The notes: generated from the sequence alone by a model not told the origin. Shown: positions 44,931 to 56,299, numbered from the stretch's first letter. The stretch is 64,000 bases of DNA from Phialocephala subalpina (GCA_900073065.1 FJOG01000003.1:351790-415789), one strand, 5' to 3'. A program made the numbers and translations.

Positions 44931-45146
44931 TTGGGCAAAAAGAAATTCTTCCCCAGTGCCATCAGTACGGATAGACTTGTCAGAAATGCCTTTCTCAATG
45001 CCCATCCCACAGCTTTCGACCAACAATTCCGAAAGCCAGCTCTCTTCGAGTCCACAACCGACATATTCTACTTCAAGAATACTGAAGTCCTAGGTTGTTT
45101 CATGCAGAATCCAGAAGCTCCCGAGTTGGGGAACCAGTATGTATAA
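44931..45146 (+). pseudogene. Fragment of the D-I-L-Y-F family, plus strand
   Basis: A 71-codon frame with AHPTAFDQQFRKPALFES then TTDIFYFKNTEVLGCFM. It parallels SPTAITLDQARCSRIWFEP then IDILYFADTDALKLFL of the intact 54.9 kb gene. The similarity stops just after this motif, where a minus-strand copy begins. No start, no C-terminus. Confidence 0.5.
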
Positions 45147-45548
45147 TTGTCCGATTTCGAGCGTTTCGAAATCGGAAAAGGGGACAATGTCGGTCTCTGG
45201 TTGGAAGCCATCTAACTGGCCGTCGAACTCGTTCGAGGGCGAGATGACTAATCGCATTCCAGCAGAGATTCCCTCAGGATATGGCCATTCTTTCTTCATC
45301 ACCATGATTTCTCGTGTTGGTGGTAGACCATTTTTGGGAATTTGCCTGGTGGGAATATTGAAAATGGATAGATAAGGCGCGGTAGTTTGCATAGTGCTTT
45401 CGTCTTGATCAGGCAGTACATCAAGAGGTGGAAATACGTGACTTGTGTCAGACTTAGGAGCCATAGTTCTAGACTCAGAGGAAGTGTTGCCCATAGGTCC
45501 AATTGATTGGTCGTTGTTTAAACCCGAACAAGAATCTGATCCCGCCAT
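45090..45548 (-). CDS. D-I-L-Y-F family protein, C-terminally truncated
   Basis: 152 residues from ATG 45548. The N-terminus is Ser/Asp-rich; from residue ~65 the family sequence appears: IPTRQIPKNGLPPTREIMV, GMRLVISPSNEFDGQLDGF and PETDIVPFSDFETLEIG, matching the 53.8 kb gene (DDFDPETDILYFSD). The frame then leaves the family and ends after 18 unrelated residues. Paralogs carry another ~80-100 residues here (RIAVGF and AIQAFESLxxIYIV), so this copy is truncated. It overlaps the plus-strand fragment 44931-45146 end to end. Probably a pseudogene although its frame is open. Confidence 0.45.
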   Translation of the reverse strand: MAGSDSCSGLNNDQSIGPMGNTSSESRTMAPKSDTSHVFPPLDVLPDQDESTMQTTAPYLSIFNIPTRQIPKNGLPPTREIMVMKKEWPYPEGISAGMRLVISPSNEFDGQLDGFQPETDIVPFSDFETLEIGQLYILVPQLGSFWILHETT

Positions 45549-45938
45549 CTCGAGAGGTATATTCCTGATTTATAGGCAGTTTTAGACAAGCAATCCAATG
45601 GTGCAAGAGTCATAGTAGGTCCATAACAATGACTCACCCGTTTGGAGCGTTTTCTAGCATAGCATTGCCGACTGCTTCGCATGTCACTCGAATTATACAA
45701 ACAAGCTACAAATCAGGCGAACCTCTACACCCTAATTTTTCATTCCATCAACAACAGCAAACATCTTGGGCCGATGACCTCGCAGGTTTGGGAAAACAGA
45801 ACTGATTTTTGACAATTGGGTTCCAGACCAGTTTGTCCCCCTATTATGGGGAGAAGGAAGCATGCTTGTTCAGAACACGGGCAGGACATTATGTTTCCCT
45901 TCCAGATCTGGATCCACCAATTCCAGCCAGTTTATGCC

Positions 45939-46540
45939 TCAATACAAGTGTTTTCTCATCAAGCCCCCTTTAGCTGTCGAGAACATGCCGCCCTTACCGC
46001 TCGACTCGAAAACCCTGGACTGTTCTTCCCCTACGTCCCTTGCCCATCTTCCCCTTGACATCTTAAATGCTCTCCATATCTTCGACATGACGTCATCTCC
46101 ATGCGGACAACCATAACCGACCACAACATGCATCCTCTTCGGAGATTCGAACATCCGGATTGCCTGTACCACGGAGGCCAAGTCACTCCCGTGAGATTTG
46201 CGGAAGGAGAAGCTCCGTTGTCAGTTCCAGAAAAGCCCACAGCGATTCGATAGGCACCCAAGACCTCGATGTGCTTCCCCTTGAAACTAACCAAGAAGAG
46301 CTTGCGCGTATTGATATTGGAGAAGTAGAGAATATCGTCCTTTGTATAGAAGGTAATCTTACTTGGGCTTCTTTCGACCACGTTCGAACTTGAACTTCCT
46401 TGTTGAACAGGTACCTTCCTTTCCAAGATGAGCTTTCGCCTCGGAGGATGACCTTTTTCAATGGTGTCTTCGGTATGAATCTTGACAATGCCGCGAACAC
46501 CCTCGGTATTGTGCGTGGCACTTTCAACTACATTAGGCAA
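45939..46540 (-). pseudogene. D-I-L-Y-F family gene with a frameshift
   Basis: First frame: GIVKIHTEDTIEKG, then TFYTKDDILYFSNINTRKLF and YRIAVGFSGTDNGAS. Near 46.21 kb the match moves to another frame: FRKSHGSDLASVVQAIRMFE and KRMHVVVGYGCPHGDD, which aligns with SSHEDMLVPITHAIQAFES and IYIVHHPQCPHS of the 54.9 kb gene. A single indel explains it. No initiator ATG in the first frame, so the 5' end is also lost or in an exon not found. Confidence 0.62.
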
Positions 46541-46591
46541 GAGAAGGCGGATCCTGGGTTTCTACTTTATAGAACAATAGAGCTACCTATG

Positions 46592-46950
46592 CTAGAAAGA
46601 GTCTTCCAAAGAGATAGCTTCGCTGGTCGGGCACCAAGAGGTGTCAGTTGAGTACGTGGCATATACGCGGCCTTTTTCGGGGTCCTCCGAGGGGTACCCC
46701 TCCCCTCTGTGTATGTATAGCCCTTCTGTAACCCTTTCCACCACCAATGCAGTCTTTACCAAGCAGCTGATAAGAGGTGCCTTCAAATTCTCCATGCTGA
46801 GTTCATTAGTCTCTTGTCCGCAATCCCAATTTGCACCCCTTTCAAGAAGCATCACTGCGTTTTATATAGCTCAATAGCAGTCACAGCCCATCAGTGCAGT
46901 GTTAAAAATCAAACGTCCTCAGACGCCTTTCGCTGTCACTACTTGCGTGG
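46592..46950 (-). pseudogene. Ankyrin-repeat relic
   Basis: On the minus strand a frame reads NTALMGCDCY, stop, AI, stop, NAVMLLERGANWDCG and then ENLKAPLISCL and more. TALMxAxxxG...AVxLLLERGAN is the ankyrin consensus; TGA and TAA interrupt it. The rest is not repeat-like. Only one or two repeats can be seen, so the family call is modest. Confidence 0.4.
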
Positions 46951-47868
46951 CTTGTGCTTTGATTTGATTTGGGGGCGCAAGCTGCAAACAGTAGTTACAG
47001 CATGTACTGAGTTTCGGGTCTCACTAGTACTAGCAAACGTCATGGAGTGGTGAGCTCCGTTTGTCATACTTGCTCTCTTGGAAGCAAATATCCATGAAAG
47101 TGACTGCACCAAGTGCCAACCTGTGCCGTAGCTAACCTCGGAAACGGAAACAAAACTAGATTGATCGACCACTCCTTAGGCATCACTACCTACCAAATCT
47201 CTCTGGCAAAGAGTCAAATCCAAGTACCCGAAACGCATTCATAAATTAAACTTTATAACGGAAATGAATAAGTAACAGAGAAAGATCTCATAATCTCATT
47301 TTCCGACTTCGTTTGAGTACTTCTACATAGAGTTGGTGGTTGAAATGGAGACAGACAACATCATCGCCTAGGGAAATCATTTTCATCACAACTACCAAGT
47401 GAATTCCTGGTTGGCCATCCTCTTATACTATACCATGGAAACATGAGCATGCCAGTGAGATTGAAGTGGGATCCTGCTTGGGAGTCTAGATCTGGTCAGC
47501 AAGAGGGCGCAAAATCATACCGCGTGGAATGACTTGCCTTGCGCAGTTGCTGCACCCGCGAAATCGCAAGTTCTGGAGTGCATCTCCAAGATAGCGCCTA
47601 TGGAGGTGGTTCTCTCAAATACGTCTTCTTTCAATTGACGGAAAGGCAATTTCGCCATCTCGTCGTACGGGAAATGATTGGTGATTTAAATGGAGCGGTA
47701 TTGGCATTGGTCGCGCAAATCCGGATCGGGAATTGTTTGGCTCAAAAGAGCCTTACTGGGCATGTAAACTCGACAGCTAGGGCAAAAGTCTATTTCAGCA
47801 ATCTTTTACTGGGCAAGTCGATGTCTGGACTAGACCACTCTATTTGAATTGACGCAGCTTGCTAGACC
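46951..47868. other. Intergenic, no confident gene
   Basis: A plus-strand 102-codon frame at 47539-47847 (SLKYVFFQLTERQFRHLVV) has no recognised domain. Otherwise empty; the right end is the 3' region of the 47.9 kb gene. Confidence 0.4.
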
Positions 47869-48909
47869 TCAGTTCTGTCTAGAAATGAACGGGCATCCAG
47901 CCGAAGACATACCACCCATTTCCGCATGGAGCGCAGCCAACACATCAGCACCTCCACCACCACGAAGATGCAATCCCTCCATCTCATTCAAATCCTCCTC
48001 ATCACCATGCAGCTGCGACGAGATATCCTGACCCGCAGCTGGGACAGGGACAGTCCTGCTAACCTCACCACTGGGAGAGATCTGTCTGAACATCTCCATG
48101 GGATCGAACCAAGTCTCCACGCTCTGAAGACGCACCTTGTCATCGACTTTGGCGATCGTGATGCCTTGGATATCAATCGCACCACCATGTGACTTAGCTA
48201 CAACCCTTTCCCCTTTACTGCAATATCGTTAGCGTCAATGAATATGGCCCGGGTAGCTACCAGCGTCTACATACTCGTTAAATCCAACATAATCATTCTT
48301 CATGACGCCCCAATGACGCCACTTGAAAGCCACAACCGGCGGCCCGCTATAAACTTCCAGGACCTCCCATGCAAAGTTCGGCATCATGCGCTTGAATGTC
48401 TTATGGCTGGATGCAAAGTCCGATTTGGTCGGGTCGTAAAAATCGTTGGGAGTGATGATGGCATTGTATGTTCCGACTTCGAGCATGTGTTCTGCGGACT
48501 GGGGAGGGCCGCCGTTGATAGCGAAGGTGTAGTTAGGGCGGTCAATGGTACGCCAGTCGTCGATATTGGGCTTGAAGGAGGCTTCGACCTCCCAATTTTT
48601 GACGAGGTTTTCGACGAGGTTGGGGAGACTGGCTGCTTCGTGGGATTTTGTTTTGGCTGTGGGAAGATGTTAGTGAACATATTGTGGTGGATTTCATGCG
48701 CGCGAAGGCGGGTATGCGGGAAGTAGAAGTGGCGGTTGTCCAATAGTAAGATACGTACTCTGCTCATAGACATCCCGTGTCTTGGAGTAATCTGGTGCTT
48801 TACCGTATCTCCATTTTGCCGAATCGTCCTTCAGTGTTGCATTGGGATCAAGAAGGTAATCAGGCAAGCTAGGAGGCTCTACTGGAGCTTGAACATCGGC
48901 AGTGGACAT
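47869..48909 (-). CDS. SnoaL-like (NTF2-fold) pathogen-related protein
   Basis: Join of 48909-48759, 48656-48275 and 48217-47869, 293 residues. The 102-nt and 57-nt introns have GTACGT/CCCACAG and GTATGT/CTAACGATATTGCAG borders, and both junctions fall in conserved sequence (DVYEQ|TKTKSHEAASLP; YVGFN|DKGERVV). Diagnostic blocks of the fungal/plant 'pathogen-related protein' family: LPDYLLDPNA, KWRYGKAPDYSKTRDVY, LVENLVKNWEVEASFK, DDWRTIDRPNYTFAINGG, FASSHKTFKRMMP, FAWEVLEVYSGPPVVAFKWR, HWGVMKNDYVGFN, and AHGGAIDIQGI (here SHGGAIDIQGI). The fold is the SnoaL-like cone, which binds small hydrophobic ligands; no enzyme activity is established. The C-terminal ~70 residues are less conserved and include a short RGGGGAD run. 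ATG 48909 is chosen because MSTADVQAP begins the conserved frame. Confidence 0.87.
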
Positions 48910-50631
48910 GATTGCAATACGTTTCTGGTGAAATTTTTGAGTCTGGAGAGAAATCTGGTTTTTTGGGAGATTGTAGAACAACAAGACGGCACTGATATAA
49001 ATAATTAGGGAACTCCAGGCGAAAAGAAATCAATTCTGCTCTTCCAGGATGGGCCTGGTGGTCTAGTATAAGACCGCTGCAGCTCGAAGGGGGCAGGCAG
49101 AGATTTTTGCGGCAAAGACGGGCATGATGTCTCTCTTTGTCCTTGGTACCGAGGACGGTGTAATTTATCTGCCACGTTATTCTCGCCTGATTTTGATTTC
49201 CAACGTGCATGCAGGGACCACACCCAGTGTTTCTACGACGTTGATGTTGGATTCAACATGCATGCGGGTTTACCTCCGTAGTCCGACCCCTGGGTGCGCA
49301 CGACCTATGTAGCAAAATCGAAATAGCTTGCCATCGATTCGCTACACTTGGTCCCTGAGCCTTGGGTTGACGTACACATGGTCCCGGCCACTACGAACCG
49401 TGCTCCCCGCTGCGGCGTAACCTTATGTTACAGCCGAGAACACGACCCCTTTTTTAAGCGAGCCAAGCTAAACCGCCTCGTTTGTCCGCGGGCTGACAAG
49501 GTTAAAGGATTCGGCAGAAGTCGGCAGAAGTCGGTAGAAGTCGGCAGAATTCGGCCGATTGACTCTCTTGGAACGGGAGCGACCGAACCGGATGGACGAG
49601 GGATCCATGGATATCCTCGAAGCCCCCCTTTCAAACCATTCTTCTCATAAGATCCCTGCCCAGCCACGACCAGTCCACGCGTTGAAGCTTGTCTGCTCTC
49701 GACGACAATCCAATTCGCGTGGAGGAGACTGGAATCTCATGGCTACAGGGGCTTGGATATATGTATTGATACCTTGTTGCCTGTCGCCATTCTAATCGTA
49801 TCCAGGAGACTAGGCCAATCTCCAAAGTAAATCAATCTATGAGGCGTAGCAAGGCGGTGCAGGTGGTGTGGAGAAGGAGCGGCTTGGCAGTTGAGTTGAG
49901 GGCGCTAAGCTGCAGCTGTCTGGCTATTAACCGACCCGTCCCCACACAAGCGATTGGAGGTACGATTAATCTCGCAAACACTGTGCCACCAGTTTGAATC
50001 ATTCTCGTATTTGAGAATCAAGAAGGGATATTTAGAATTTAGATTAGATACTGCTACCGTAGCACTGAGATTTAAGACCCAACGCCAGAAAACGCATTTC
50101 CGGGGTCGCAGGTCGGCGAATCGGTGAGGTGTAGGGCAAGTAAGGTCAAAACATAGCTTTGTTTACTTCTTGGCTCGCTTTGAAAGCCCAGGATCCCCAT
50201 CCTCTCGAGTCTCGACCGTTGCGTATGCATGAAACGAAGTCGGAGGTATGGAAACGTTCTACGAAGTACCTGCTTGCCAAGCAATAAACGGTAATCTCTC
50301 ATCGGAGAAAACTAGCCTGCGCATGCACGTTCCTGGTTGCATGCCAAGCCATTTATCGTCCTACTTAGGATTTTTAACAAGGGATCGACAGACCACTTTT
50401 AGGGCAACTGTCACAGCATGAAAGCCAATTTGCACGTGTTTCCAACGGCAGTTGTGAAATATTGTCCGATACCGAATCTGCAAACCGAAGCCAGATCGTG
50501 TCTCGATCTCGACGTCTGTACACAGAACATAACATGTTTCGCATCCGCCAAATTTTGATCAGCTTTTGGGACTTCTCAGGCTCCGGTGTGACACCTTTGA
50601 GACCTGTCCGACTTTAAGCCGCAGATCTACA
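48910..50631. other. Intergenic, short direct repeats
   Basis: 1.7 kb with no supported gene. Four 10-base units of TCGGCAGAAG (one with T for C) lie at 49511-49550. The right end must hold the MHYT gene promoter. Confidence 0.5.
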
Positions 50632-53354
50632 ATGCCGAACGACACTGCTATATGGCAGGACTGGGAGGGGGAGGTCGTTCCCAGGGCTTTCTCGACCGGA
50701 TATGTGGTGCTGTCGTATCTGGTAAGTTATGTAGGTGCTTGGACGACGTTGGAGCTCATCAACCGGCGAACTGCAGGAAGAGGCTTATACAATTGGTGTG
50801 TACAACACTACAGGAACTGCCTTACATTCTAATCATGCGCTCAGGTCCCTTCTTTTTGGTTCCTCGATATCTATGGGAGGTGTATCCATCTGGTGCATGC
50901 ATTATATCGGCAACCAAGCGATTATCCTCGGCGACGGCCAAAGTTTGATGCAGATCGCATATAGCCCGTTATTCACAGCGGTTTCATTCTTCGTTCCCAT
51001 ATTGGTGCTCCTTGCCGCCTTCACTACCCTTGGATCTGACGATCGAGTCAGTCTTATTCGTGTCACAGTTGGAGGGACTTTGGCTGGATTGGCCATTTGT
51101 GGGATGCACTATCTTGGTCAGGCCGGAATCTCGAACTACACTTCGGTTTATAAGATCGCGAATATTGTGGGATCTGCCGCTGTTGCTATTGCTGCTAGTA
51201 TTGTAGCACTGAGTGTTTTCTTCGTGCTTCGCGCGACATGGACGAACTCAATATGGAAGAGAGCACTTTGCGGTATTATTCTTGCAGGCGCTGTGTTTGG
51301 TATGCATTGGTTAGCTTCTGTAGGAACGCAGTATCGTCTGAGAAAGTCCAATTCCGACCCTTCTAACAGGCATGATATTGCCGGAAACACGACAGTTATT
51401 ATGGTTATTGTACTTGTAAGTTCCTATCACTATTCCTATTCAGCCGGGGCGCATACTGACACGATATAGTCTATTTCTTCTTGTATCATTCTTCTTGTCT
51501 TCGCATTTGTTGCTCAGAGGAGACGATCTCACTCTGCAGGTCAGCTTATTCCCGTACTAAAATTCTATTCTTTTCTGCAAATGCTAGGGAGCTCCCCCAC
51601 GTTCTCCAGCGCTTTACGGGGCTAATTCGATCATTTGCAGACAAAGCTCGTCAGGTAGTGGTTGCGTGTGCCATCTTCGATTCGAATGGCAGGATCATGG
51701 TTACCCCAGAAGGACTTCTCCCAAACGAAAAGGTCACGGCCTCGTACATTGAAGTTGTACGTATATTCGTCGAGATTGTCTCTTTCGCAGCAGCTGACTT
51801 ATGACATAGTCTCAAGATGACGTTTTCGGAATATCACATCCCGCGTTTCACTGGTTGTTCCGAATGACTTGCCATTGGAGCAGTGTCTCTGGACTTATAT
51901 CTCTCATGCGCCAGCACCTCGAATACAAGTCGACATTACCTGGACGAGTCTCCGAAGACCTTGACAACAATGAAGGGAAAACCTCCGATTCAGGCTCCAT
52001 GGCCTTCCGTGAACAATTCTGCATCGCAGCAGCTGACCTGGCAAAACAGCTCGATGAACCTCTTGTGGATATGGGCGTTCTCTTTGATAAGATATTCAAC
52101 ACTGGCCAAACTAACAAATCCGGGGCACAGAAACTGTCCAAACAACAACCAGATCTGGAAAGAGACGGCAAGGCAATACCGATGCACGGCAAAGGCCAAC
52201 TCCTTTTCCTTGTCCGTCGAGCGAACCGAAAAGCCGCCAGCAAACTTACCGCATCGGGTTACCGCTTTGCTGACACCCAAAACATCGCACCCCTCGTCGC
52301 CCGCAGCATGCAAATCAACTGCAACGATCTTAACGGCTATCTCTCCAGTATGAACGAATATGCCAACGAGAGGCACATTCTCCAGCCCGGTGTGCACCTG
52401 GCCTGTTTCGCTCTCCGTGCTCGAATCCGCAGCGGCTTCGAGGTCCTCGTCCGCAAAGATGCCAGGAACCAGCTCCCGACAATCCAACTCCCTTTTGACG
52501 TACTTGAAGACTGGATGATTGAATACCTGTCTAAACTCGATGGGTGGACCGTTTCCGCCTGTCTAAAATTCTTACGAGGGAAGGAGAAATCGACTGGTCA
52601 AATGACTGAAGAGCAGAGATTCGTTGCGCAATTTCATGATACTCTCGTCGTATTGCAGTCCGAAATCGACACGCCTCTCTTCTCCGAAGCGCGCCTGATC
52701 GCCAGGCCTGTGTTAGCACCTTGTCGAGGAGCAAGCGACGGCGAGAAACCAGGCCAAGCAATGCTGATTTCGTTCCGACTAATGTTCCCCATTCAACATC
52801 GCGCCGAGAGTCAAAAGCTCGAGTTCGCTCCTTTGAGTTTCTTTCAGATACAGCAGTATGTGTATAAAAATAGTCCTGATCACGCGATCTTTGCGAGGAA
52901 GGTTCATAGGGAGTTTGGACCAATTTTGAATAAGGAGAGACTGAGCGAGGAAGGTTGGTCAAAGGGCACGAAGGGTGCAAGGATGTTAGGACATATGAGG
53001 CAAATGAAAGGTAGAGTCTCGCCGGATATAAGACGTCCGCTGGGGGCTTGGATCCCATCGTCTAGAGGGAAACCGAGTTTGGACTCGAGTTCGGAGATAA
53101 AGTTGGTCGAGACGCAGACCTTTGGTGGGATAATGGTTAGTCAGGAGGTCAGCGTTGAGACTAAGGACCTTGGGGAGGGGGGCTCAGATAGGGGGAGCGA
53201 TGATGGCCATGGAATGCGGGGGATGGAATTGTGTGATAGAAAAGAAATGCCATATGGCCAGATGGGCACGAGGGGTCGAGCGATGAAAGAGGTGGAGGAT
53301 CATGAAACTTACGTTGACACATTATTGGCTGTTTCTATGGAGGGCAGGAGGTAA
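50632..53354 (+). CDS. MHYT-domain membrane sensor protein (five exons)
   Basis: Join of 50632-50795, 50845-51415, 51470-51539, 51641-51756 and 51810-53354, 821 residues. All four introns (49, 54, 101, 53 nt) have GT-AG borders and consistent phases. The N-terminal ~250 residues form seven predicted helices with the three MHYT motifs: WCMHYIGN (~70-77), CGMHYLGQ (~139-146) and FGMHWLAS (~205-212). In MHYT proteins these Met/His residues at the outer membrane face are proposed to bind copper and sense O2, CO or NO. The ~550-residue cytosolic part has no GGDEF, EAL or kinase motif, unlike bacterial MHYT proteins, but is the usual fungal arrangement (QVVVACAIFDSNGRIMVTPEG near its start, FAPLSFFQIQQYVYK later). 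Substrate and output are not known. Confidence 0.9.
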
Positions 53355-53808
53355 TTGTACAGTAACAGATGGCGCAGGTTGTGGTTAAATCTCGAGAGAT
53401 CTTCCACTAGGTTAAAAGTCGGTTCTAGGTTGGAGAGGCTTTGCTGTCTGGTATTGGTAGCATGTGGAGTTAGGAAAGGAGTTGGTAATTGTCGAAACCT
53501 GTAATCTGCATAGACAGAAAAGACGTGGACCTATTTCTATGGTCACAATAAGAGAATTCAATTCAATCTACCTGATCTGATCTACATACCAAAAGGAGTT
53601 ATTCAACAATAAATCAAGCCATTTCAACAAAGTACGTGTCTTTTGGCCAATAAACTGGAATCGACCAAATAGGCAAGCAAATAAGGCCCTGAAATGTGTT
53701 CTTCTGCACAGGGGCTTCCGAGCCCGCTTACGTTGTCCTATCACATTTTTTGTCTCATCAAACCCTCCTTGGTAGTCGATGTTATGTTTGTGCTGCCCAA
53801 CTCTAGAG
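53355..53808. other. Intergenic between convergent genes
   Basis: 3' regions of the MHYT gene and of the minus-strand 53.8 kb gene. Nothing else seen. Confidence 0.5.
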
Positions 53809-54258
53809 TTATGGGATGCTTTTCTTGCAGCTCTTGTGACTACCCGCACGTTCCAGATAACGTTCGAAATTTCTCCTCCAACTTGGACACAATGTCCGGT
53901 TTTGCCTACACCCAGATTTAAGAACAATGTAGAGCCTTTCCAAGGATCCGAACACCTTGACAGCTTTTGTAACAATAGTCAAGTCGCCTTCAAGGGGCTC
54001 GGCCAATCTAGAAAATCTTATAGCAATCCTCGTGATATCAAAACCTCGCAACTTCTTCTCCACGACCTCGTCCACAAACAGCTCAAGTTTTGCTGCATCC
54101 GAGAAGTAGAGGATGTCCGTCTCTGGATCGAAGTCATCCAATCTTTCCCTAAACACGTTGGAAGTTGAGATGATTGCTGGTCTTCCTTTAAATTCGATAG
54201 GAATTCCCCATACTCTCTTTGTCATCAGCATCAACTTTTGCTTCTGAGTGCCAAACAT
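53809..54258 (-). CDS. D-I-L-Y-F family protein, 5' end unresolved
   Basis: 149 residues from ATG 54258. The family match begins upstream of that ATG in the same frame (HGRAILDIHTEKSTR, parallel to GIIEINTNF of the 54.9 kb gene), back to about 54.33 kb where two stops stand, so a 5' exon was lost or not found; a 71-codon frame ending at 54340 (MFASSSTHYDGG...) is a candidate. Core: GRPAIISTSNVF, DDFDPETDILYFSDAAKLEL, ITRIAIRFSRLAEP and KVFGSLERLYIVLKSG. The last ~40 residues differ from the paralog and end early. It resembles the second half of 2EXR proteins (FNPEIDTLYF) without a visible ELR/ESR pair. Could be partly degenerate. Confidence 0.55.
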   Translation of the reverse strand: MFGTQKQKLMLMTKRVWGIPIEFKGRPAIISTSNVFRERLDDFDPETDILYFSDAAKLELFVDEVVEKKLRGFDITRIAIRFSRLAEPLEGDLTIVTKAVKVFGSLERLYIVLKSGCRQNRTLCPSWRRNFERYLERAGSHKSCKKSIP

Positions 54259-54934
54259 TCGAGTGCTCTTCTCGGTATGGATGTCAAGAATGGCTCGACC
54301 ATGCGTTAAGCTGGGCTCTGGATGGTGCTTTGGACACTATCAGACAGTGCGTTGAACAAAGGCAGAAGGTCTGCTGTCAAGGTCGCAACAGACTAGCTTG
54401 TGGTATTCATGATGGCGATTGAGCTGTTTGCTGCTCAGAACTATGGCCATGCTTTGTTGAGAAGGGCTATTGTTCTTTATAGAAGGAGGATAAACGTAGC
54501 CTGGTTCATAGACACCACAACCACCGTCATAATGAGTCGAACTTGAGGCAAACATAGTTTATCTTCCGTCATCTAACGTCGGCATTAACTGCTTTGCATT
54601 TCATTCAAAACATACCAGCAAGCAACAAACAGAAGCTACCCGAATTCCCTAACTTCTAGTATCAACAGCAAAAGCAAACTTCTCGGGGGTGTAAGTTGGT
54701 TTTGTGCAACCCCTCAGGTAGGAGGACGAAACTTATGTTCGATTAAAACGATCAGAGCAGGGAATTACGGTGTGCGACTTCGGTTTGCAGTTCTCACATA
54801 GAGTTGAGTATTATTATAGATACGAACATTCTTACTGGTGTAGAAGCAACACATTCGGAGAAAGGTATCGCTTCTCTATCATGGCAACACCAATCAAGCC
54901 CCACTAACTCATCTCATGATTCAATTCTGATCCA
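54259..54934. other. Intergenic, possible 5' exon of the 53.8 kb gene
   Basis: Contains the upstream continuation of the family match and a 71-codon minus-strand frame at 54340-54555. No other feature. Confidence 0.35.
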
Positions 54935-55882
54935 TCACAAATTGTCTCTCATCAACTCATCCTTCGTCGCCCAAGCGATCTCCAAATCACCCACACTGAA
55001 TCTCGCATCTTGCTGCCCATGCCAAGTCATTGACAATTTTCCCGTAGAGATTCGAATAGCCCTGGCTAACCTAGACGAGATGGCATAAGAATGCGGGCAT
55101 TGAGGATGATGCACAATATAAATCTTCCGCAAAGATTCGAATGCTTGTATTGCGTGGGTAATAGGTACCAACATATCCTCATGACTGCTCCGACATTCAA
55201 AAACACCATCCGCGGTGCGAAGAAAGCCAACGGCGATTCTGCTCACATCCCAAGAAGGTAATTTCTCCTCAAATTTATTCAAAAATAACTTGAGTGCGTC
55301 AGTATCAGCGAAGTAAAGGATGTCGATCCTCGGCTCGAACCAAATTCGGGAACAGCGTGCTTGGTCGAGCGTTATGGCAGTTGGACTTGCTTCATGAATA
55401 CTTTGTCTCGCTGCAAGCTCCTGGGGTGAAGTATTGGATCGTAAGTTCTTCATTATGAAGAGTGATTTGGTGTAGAAAGGACCCCACTCGTCGGGGAAGT
55501 TGGTATTGATCTCGATGATACCTGCAAGATCGGTGGCTTTGCAAATGGCCTCTTGAGTTTCGTCGGGCATCGAATCAGGTTTTCGGTAGGAAGCAGTGGC
55601 GCCGGGAGCATTGAGGTCGGAAAGACTGGGTTTGGGAGCACTGGGGCTGGGAACCCTTCGGTTGGGAACATCGACCGGCATGGAATCGCGAGTTGTGCTT
55701 GAGCCGCAGCCCATTATTGCATCACTCGGCTTCGTCAAGCAAACATGAAACCAACTAGGCGGCTCTCTACGGACTCGAGGTGCTCGTTTGTGAAGGTCTA
55801 TCACATACTGGCAAACACTTACCAACTGATCAGGCGGTAGTGATTTCACAAACTCCTGGACTTGAGGAAGTGAATCGATCAT
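54935..55882 (-). CDS. D-I-L-Y-F family protein (longest copy)
   Basis: 315 residues from ATG 55882 (MIDSLPQVQEFVKSLPPDQL). The frame is open for 43 codons upstream with coding-like sequence (AVTSRLIFNFRNAEM), so an upstream exon is possible. Layout: a helical start, a Ser/Pro-rich linker (MGCGSSTTRDSMP, where a second ATG precedes a myristoylation-like MGCGSS), then AGIIEINTNFPDEWGPFY, RIWFEPRIDILYFADTDALK, VSRIAVGFLRTADG, ITHAIQAFESLRKIYIVHHP and GDLEIAWATKDEL. The EPRxDILYF block resembles the FNPExDTLYF block of 2EXR proteins, so a distant relationship is plausible. Best reference copy for its family in the window. Function unknown. Confidence 0.68.
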   Translation of the reverse strand: MIDSLPQVQEFVKSLPPDQLVSVCQYVIDLHKRAPRVRREPPSWFHVCLTKPSDAIMGCGSSTTRDSMPVDVPNRRVPSPSAPKPSLSDLNAPGATASYRKPDSMPDETQEAICKATDLAGIIEINTNFPDEWGPFYTKSLFIMKNLRSNTSPQELAARQSIHEASPTAITLDQARCSRIWFEPRIDILYFADTDALKLFLNKFEEKLPSWDVSRIAVGFLRTADGVFECRSSHEDMLVPITHAIQAFESLRKIYIVHHPQCPHSYAISSRLARAIRISTGKLSMTWHGQQDARFSVGDLEIAWATKDELMRDNL

Positions 55883-56299
55883 TTCTGCATTCCGGAAATT
55901 GAAGATCAGCCTGGAGGTAACCGCGGCGATGCTATTGTCCAACTTCGCACTATTGCTTGCAAGTTGACCTGGTTGCTGAAACACAAAAGCACAATACAAC
56001 AATGCTCGCACCTGATGTTCCTCAACTTCAAGTTCCTAGCTGCCTGCCACTTGGCGACTTCCAATGACACGCACTTGAAGGAGCGCAGTCAATACATACC
56101 ATATCCCATTGAGACTTAAAGAAACTTCTCCAGGTGTATGAATTAATTGTGATGTCCAGAACAATGCAGTCCCGTCACGAGTTCTGATTCCTTCTCTCCT
56201 CGTCCGCCAATCTATGCCAAAGAGTGTAAGCATCCCAAACTTCCAGATCTGCCATCACCTAGGATCGATGCGGAAGTGCAGCCGAAATACTGCAAAAAG
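55883..56299. other. Intergenic / possible 5' exon
   Basis: Lies between the minus-strand 54.9 kb gene and the 3' end of AMA1. May hold a short first exon of the 54.9 kb gene (a LEVEEHQ-like frame near 56.02 kb). Confidence 0.35.

Noticed and set aside
49511..49556. 10-base tandem units thought to be a CRISPR-like array
   Set aside because: No spacers between units and eukaryotic context; a plain short tandem repeat.
50632..53354. MHYT protein as a bacterial transfer
   Set aside because: Five exons with normal fungal introns and no GGDEF/EAL domain; typical fungal form.
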